64,000 bases of DNA from Sphaerochaetaceae bacterium (GTDB lineage Bacteria; Spirochaetota; Spirochaetia; Sphaerochaetales; Sphaerochaetaceae): assembly GCA_024699225.1 (NCBI GenBank), contig JAILPZ010000012.1, positions 1 to 64,000 of the forward strand, given 5' to 3'. This document shows positions 62,673-64,000 of this stretch, in pieces. The translations under genes and the position numbers were made by a program. The first letter of the stretch is position 1. Each line of letters starts with the position of its first letter. The notes under the pieces were generated by a model. It ran no database searches. It saw only the letters and a program-made list of their open reading frames with translations, and was not told where the DNA came from.

Positions 62673-62757
62673 AAATGCAGTCTATTCTGATTTTTTGAAT
62701 CCAAAGGTAAGATTTTGTTAAGCCTTTTGGAAGACTTTAATCATATAGACTGCATTT
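62673..62757. repeat. 85-base nested inverted repeat (possible structured RNA or terminator)
   Basis: A perfect 13-base inverted repeat (AAATGCAGTCTAT at 62673-62685 and ATAGACTGCATTT at 62745-62757) encloses a second pair (TGATT/AATCA) and a third (CCAAAGG at 62701-62707 with CCTTTTGG at 62723-62730). Together they fold into one extended hairpin in the gap between two convergent genes. No open reading frame lies inside. Confidence 0.7.
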
Positions 62758-62764
62758 CTCAAGA

Positions 62765-63220
62765 TCAGTCTTTTATAAGCTGCTTAATCCACATTTTCTC
62801 TCTGAGAGAAATCTTGCCGTCAATGGCACAGATAAGCATGCAAATAACAATAATATCGTCCTTAAGACTGTCACTGAGATGGCCTAATACATCTACCATC
62901 TCATTAACAAGTTTCTTAAGTTCTCTTGTCTCTGATGAGATTTTTCTTACAGCCTTCTTACAGGACTCGTAATCAATATTATCTCCAAAGAAAACATGAA
63001 GAGACGGATAGAGCAAGGCATATTCTTCCTCTGAGAGCTTTCCGTCAGCAACAACAGAAGCAATTATAAAAGAAGCATATACTTCCACGCCGGTTAACCC
63101 GTCTACAGAAACCGCAGAAAGAGCCGGAAGAACTTTAACGGACTTCTCGGTAAGAAGAGCTGAATATGTAAGAAGATCAGCTTCTTCAAAGATTTTACAA
63201 AGTTCATTAAATTCTTTCAT
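62765..63220 (-). CDS. TerB-like protein
   Basis: A 151-residue, mostly helical protein resembling TerB/tellurite-resistance-type domains: VADGKLSEEEYALLYP and CAIDGKISLREKMWIKQL repeat the typical acidic DGKxSxxE metal-binding motif. ATG 63220 follows GGGGAAC and lies just inside the end of the upstream DUF1269 gene, so the two are cotranscribed. The function of the family is not settled. Confidence 0.75.
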   Translation of the reverse strand: MKEFNELCKIFEEADLLTYSALLTEKSVKVLPALSAVSVDGLTGVEVYASFIIASVVADGKLSEEEYALLYPSLHVFFGDNIDYESCKKAVRKISSETRELKKLVNEMVDVLGHLSDSLKDDIIVICMLICAIDGKISLREKMWIKQLIKD

Positions 63221-63221
63221 A

Positions 63222-63836
63222 TCAGTTCCCCTTCTTTGCAAACTTGGCCTTAAGCTGTGCAGTATAGTCTTCAAGCTTATGCTTTACATCTTCTTTCTTT
63301 TCCTCAGCCATTCTCTTTCTGGCTTCCTTTTTGAGCTCTTTCTCTACTCTCTTAGCCTCTTCTACTTCAGCCATGACTTCAGCTGCGCTTTCTGAGTAGA
63401 TATCAACATCAACACCGTTAAACTCAGAATCAAAGCTGTTTTCTACACTCTCGCTTACAAGTGCTATTACTGCAGTCTCTCCGTCTGTAATAACTGATGA
63501 AACCTTTTCTATAACAGTCAGGTTTTCTCCTGCATCTCCTGCATCTACCAGAGAACCGGCAAAAGCTCCTGTTGAGCCTCCGAGAAGAACACCCATCGGG
63601 CCACCGAGGACACCTATGAATGCACCAATAAGCATGCCTTTAGATGTATCATTTGCTGTCTCGGTGCCCGTATCAAAAGATTCTCTGATACTTATGCTGT
63701 TACCTGTCTTTCTGATAATCATCATTTCTGATAAATCATAGTTCTTTTTCTCAATAAGACCGTTTTTAATATCTGAGAACAGCTTGTATGCCTCAGCTTC
63801 ATGCTTAAATACAACAACTTTTACTTTTTCTGCCAT
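63222..63836 (-). CDS. DUF1269-like membrane-associated protein
   Basis: A 204-residue protein. Residues 1-60 form an alpha/beta domain, a glycine-rich hydrophobic segment (KGMLIGAFIGVLGGPMGVLLGG, residues about 65-90) resembles the DUF1269 membrane hairpin, and the C-terminal third is a long, highly charged Lys/Glu coiled-coil. AGGAGG precedes the ATG. It leads a two-gene unit with the TerB-like gene and faces the TetR regulator gene, which probably controls it. Confidence 0.72.
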   Translation of the reverse strand: MAEKVKVVVFKHEAEAYKLFSDIKNGLIEKKNYDLSEMMIIRKTGNSISIRESFDTGTETANDTSKGMLIGAFIGVLGGPMGVLLGGSTGAFAGSLVDAGDAGENLTVIEKVSSVITDGETAVIALVSESVENSFDSEFNGVDVDIYSESAAEVMAEVEEAKRVEKELKKEARKRMAEEKKEDVKHKLEDYTAQLKAKFAKKGN

Positions 63837-63875
63837 TATTTCCTCCTTGTGTATTTTTTAATCATTATTAATATA

Positions 63876-63894
63876 ATTAGATTATCATTCTAAT
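63876..63894. promoter_or_regulatory. Inverted repeat between DUF1269 gene and TetR gene (candidate operator)
   Basis: ATTAGA-TTATCAT-TCTAAT, a perfect 6-7-6 inverted repeat, sits in the divergent promoter region. TetR-type regulators commonly bind such palindromes next to their own gene. Confidence 0.55.
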
Positions 63895-63926
63895 AAAATA
63901 GAACAAAGGAGAATGTTTTTCTAATT

Positions 63927-64000
63927 ATGAGCCGACCAAAGAAGACAGATGACGGAAAAGCTCGGGAAGCGATGGAGCAGGCATTTTGGAATCTGCTTGA
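63927..64000 (+). CDS. TetR family regulator, N-terminal fragment (cut by window edge)
   Basis: The first 24 residues are visible: MSRPKKTDDGKAREAMEQAFWNLL, the usual lead-in to a TetR helix-turn-helix. AAGGAG lies about 15 bases upstream, further than normal. It is divergent from the DUF1269/TerB pair and is probably its regulator. Confidence 0.55.
   Translation, partial: MSRPKKTDDGKAREAMEQAFWNLL

Noticed and set aside
1-64000. CRISPR array, insertion sequence or prophage
   Set aside because: No regularly spaced short repeats, transposase-like frames or phage structural genes are visible.

Overview
The window looks like a chromosomal segment of a host-associated spirochaete, most likely a Treponema-like gut or rumen species. 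The reasons are family content rather than any database search: an omega-like RNA polymerase subunit next to miaA, a DUF4954 protein, a UPF0371/DUF1846 protein, a RarA with a long C-terminal extension, many small lipoproteins and outer-membrane-like proteins, a BspA-like (MFxGCT) surface protein remnant, and fermentative genes (acetate kinase, carbamate kinase, 2[4Fe-4S] ferredoxin). The DNA is moderately AT-rich, densely coded on both strands, and shows no prophage, insertion sequence or CRISPR array. The four tRNA genes do not encode CCA.

Layout. 1-5.2 kb: cysS (partial), azlCD, ackA and a MATE exporter. 5.3-11.5 kb: an outer-membrane-like protein, a UPF0371 protein, a DJ-1 protein, asnS, a broken surface lipoprotein gene, a tRNA-Met and a small secreted protein. 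11.5-15.8 kb: an HD phosphohydrolase, a TtcA-type thiolase, mutL and a lipoprotein. 15.8-24.6 kb: acyltransferase, dihydroorotate-dehydrogenase-like protein, serA-lrp-recO, arcC, a DUF4105/Lnb-like membrane protein and recJ. 24.7-31.2 kb: a queuosine-precursor transporter, a 58-residue histone-H1-like protein, a U32 peptidase-lon pair and an acyl-CoA ligase. 31.3-38.4 kb: folC-rqcH-MEMO, then miaA, omega, a cytidylate-kinase-like protein, yicC, an outer-membrane-like protein and a TSCPD protein. 38.4-47.3 kb: dinB, pncB, serS, a glycosyltransferase-like protein, DUF4954 and topB. 47.4-56.7 kb: ferredoxin, a giant beta-helix lipoprotein, xseAB, an RluA synthase, a lipoprotein, rarA and three tRNAs. 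56.7-64 kb: thioredoxin-like proteins, a DUF4038 glycosidase, a YkgJ protein, a LUD protein, a rhodanese-rhodanese-CoA disulfide reductase operon, a TerB-like/DUF1269 pair and the start of a TetR regulator.

The most striking pattern is in gene starts. Genes inside operons carry ordinary Shine-Dalgarno sequences, whereas many first genes (MATE exporter, HD protein, lon, topB, rluA, a lipoprotein gene, the DUF4038 gene and others) have no Shine-Dalgarno and instead a -35/-10 promoter whose -10 box ends 6-8 bases before the start codon. This predicts leaderless mRNAs on a large scale. Other oddities are a probable ATT start in cysS, a tRNA-Met with an altered T-loop, a frameshifted lipoprotein gene whose annotated ATG lies in the U-tract of the tRNA terminator, a RarA with an extra domain of possible methyltransferase fold, and an 85-base nested hairpin between two convergent genes.

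Functionally the window is mostly housekeeping: translation fidelity and tRNA modification (cysS, asnS, serS, miaA, ttcA-like, queuosine uptake), DNA repair (mutL, recO, recJ, dinB, xseAB, topB, rarA), proteostasis (lon, rqcH, U32) and redox/sulfur handling (ferredoxin, thioredoxins, rhodaneses, CoA disulfide reductase), interleaved with envelope proteins of unknown role.
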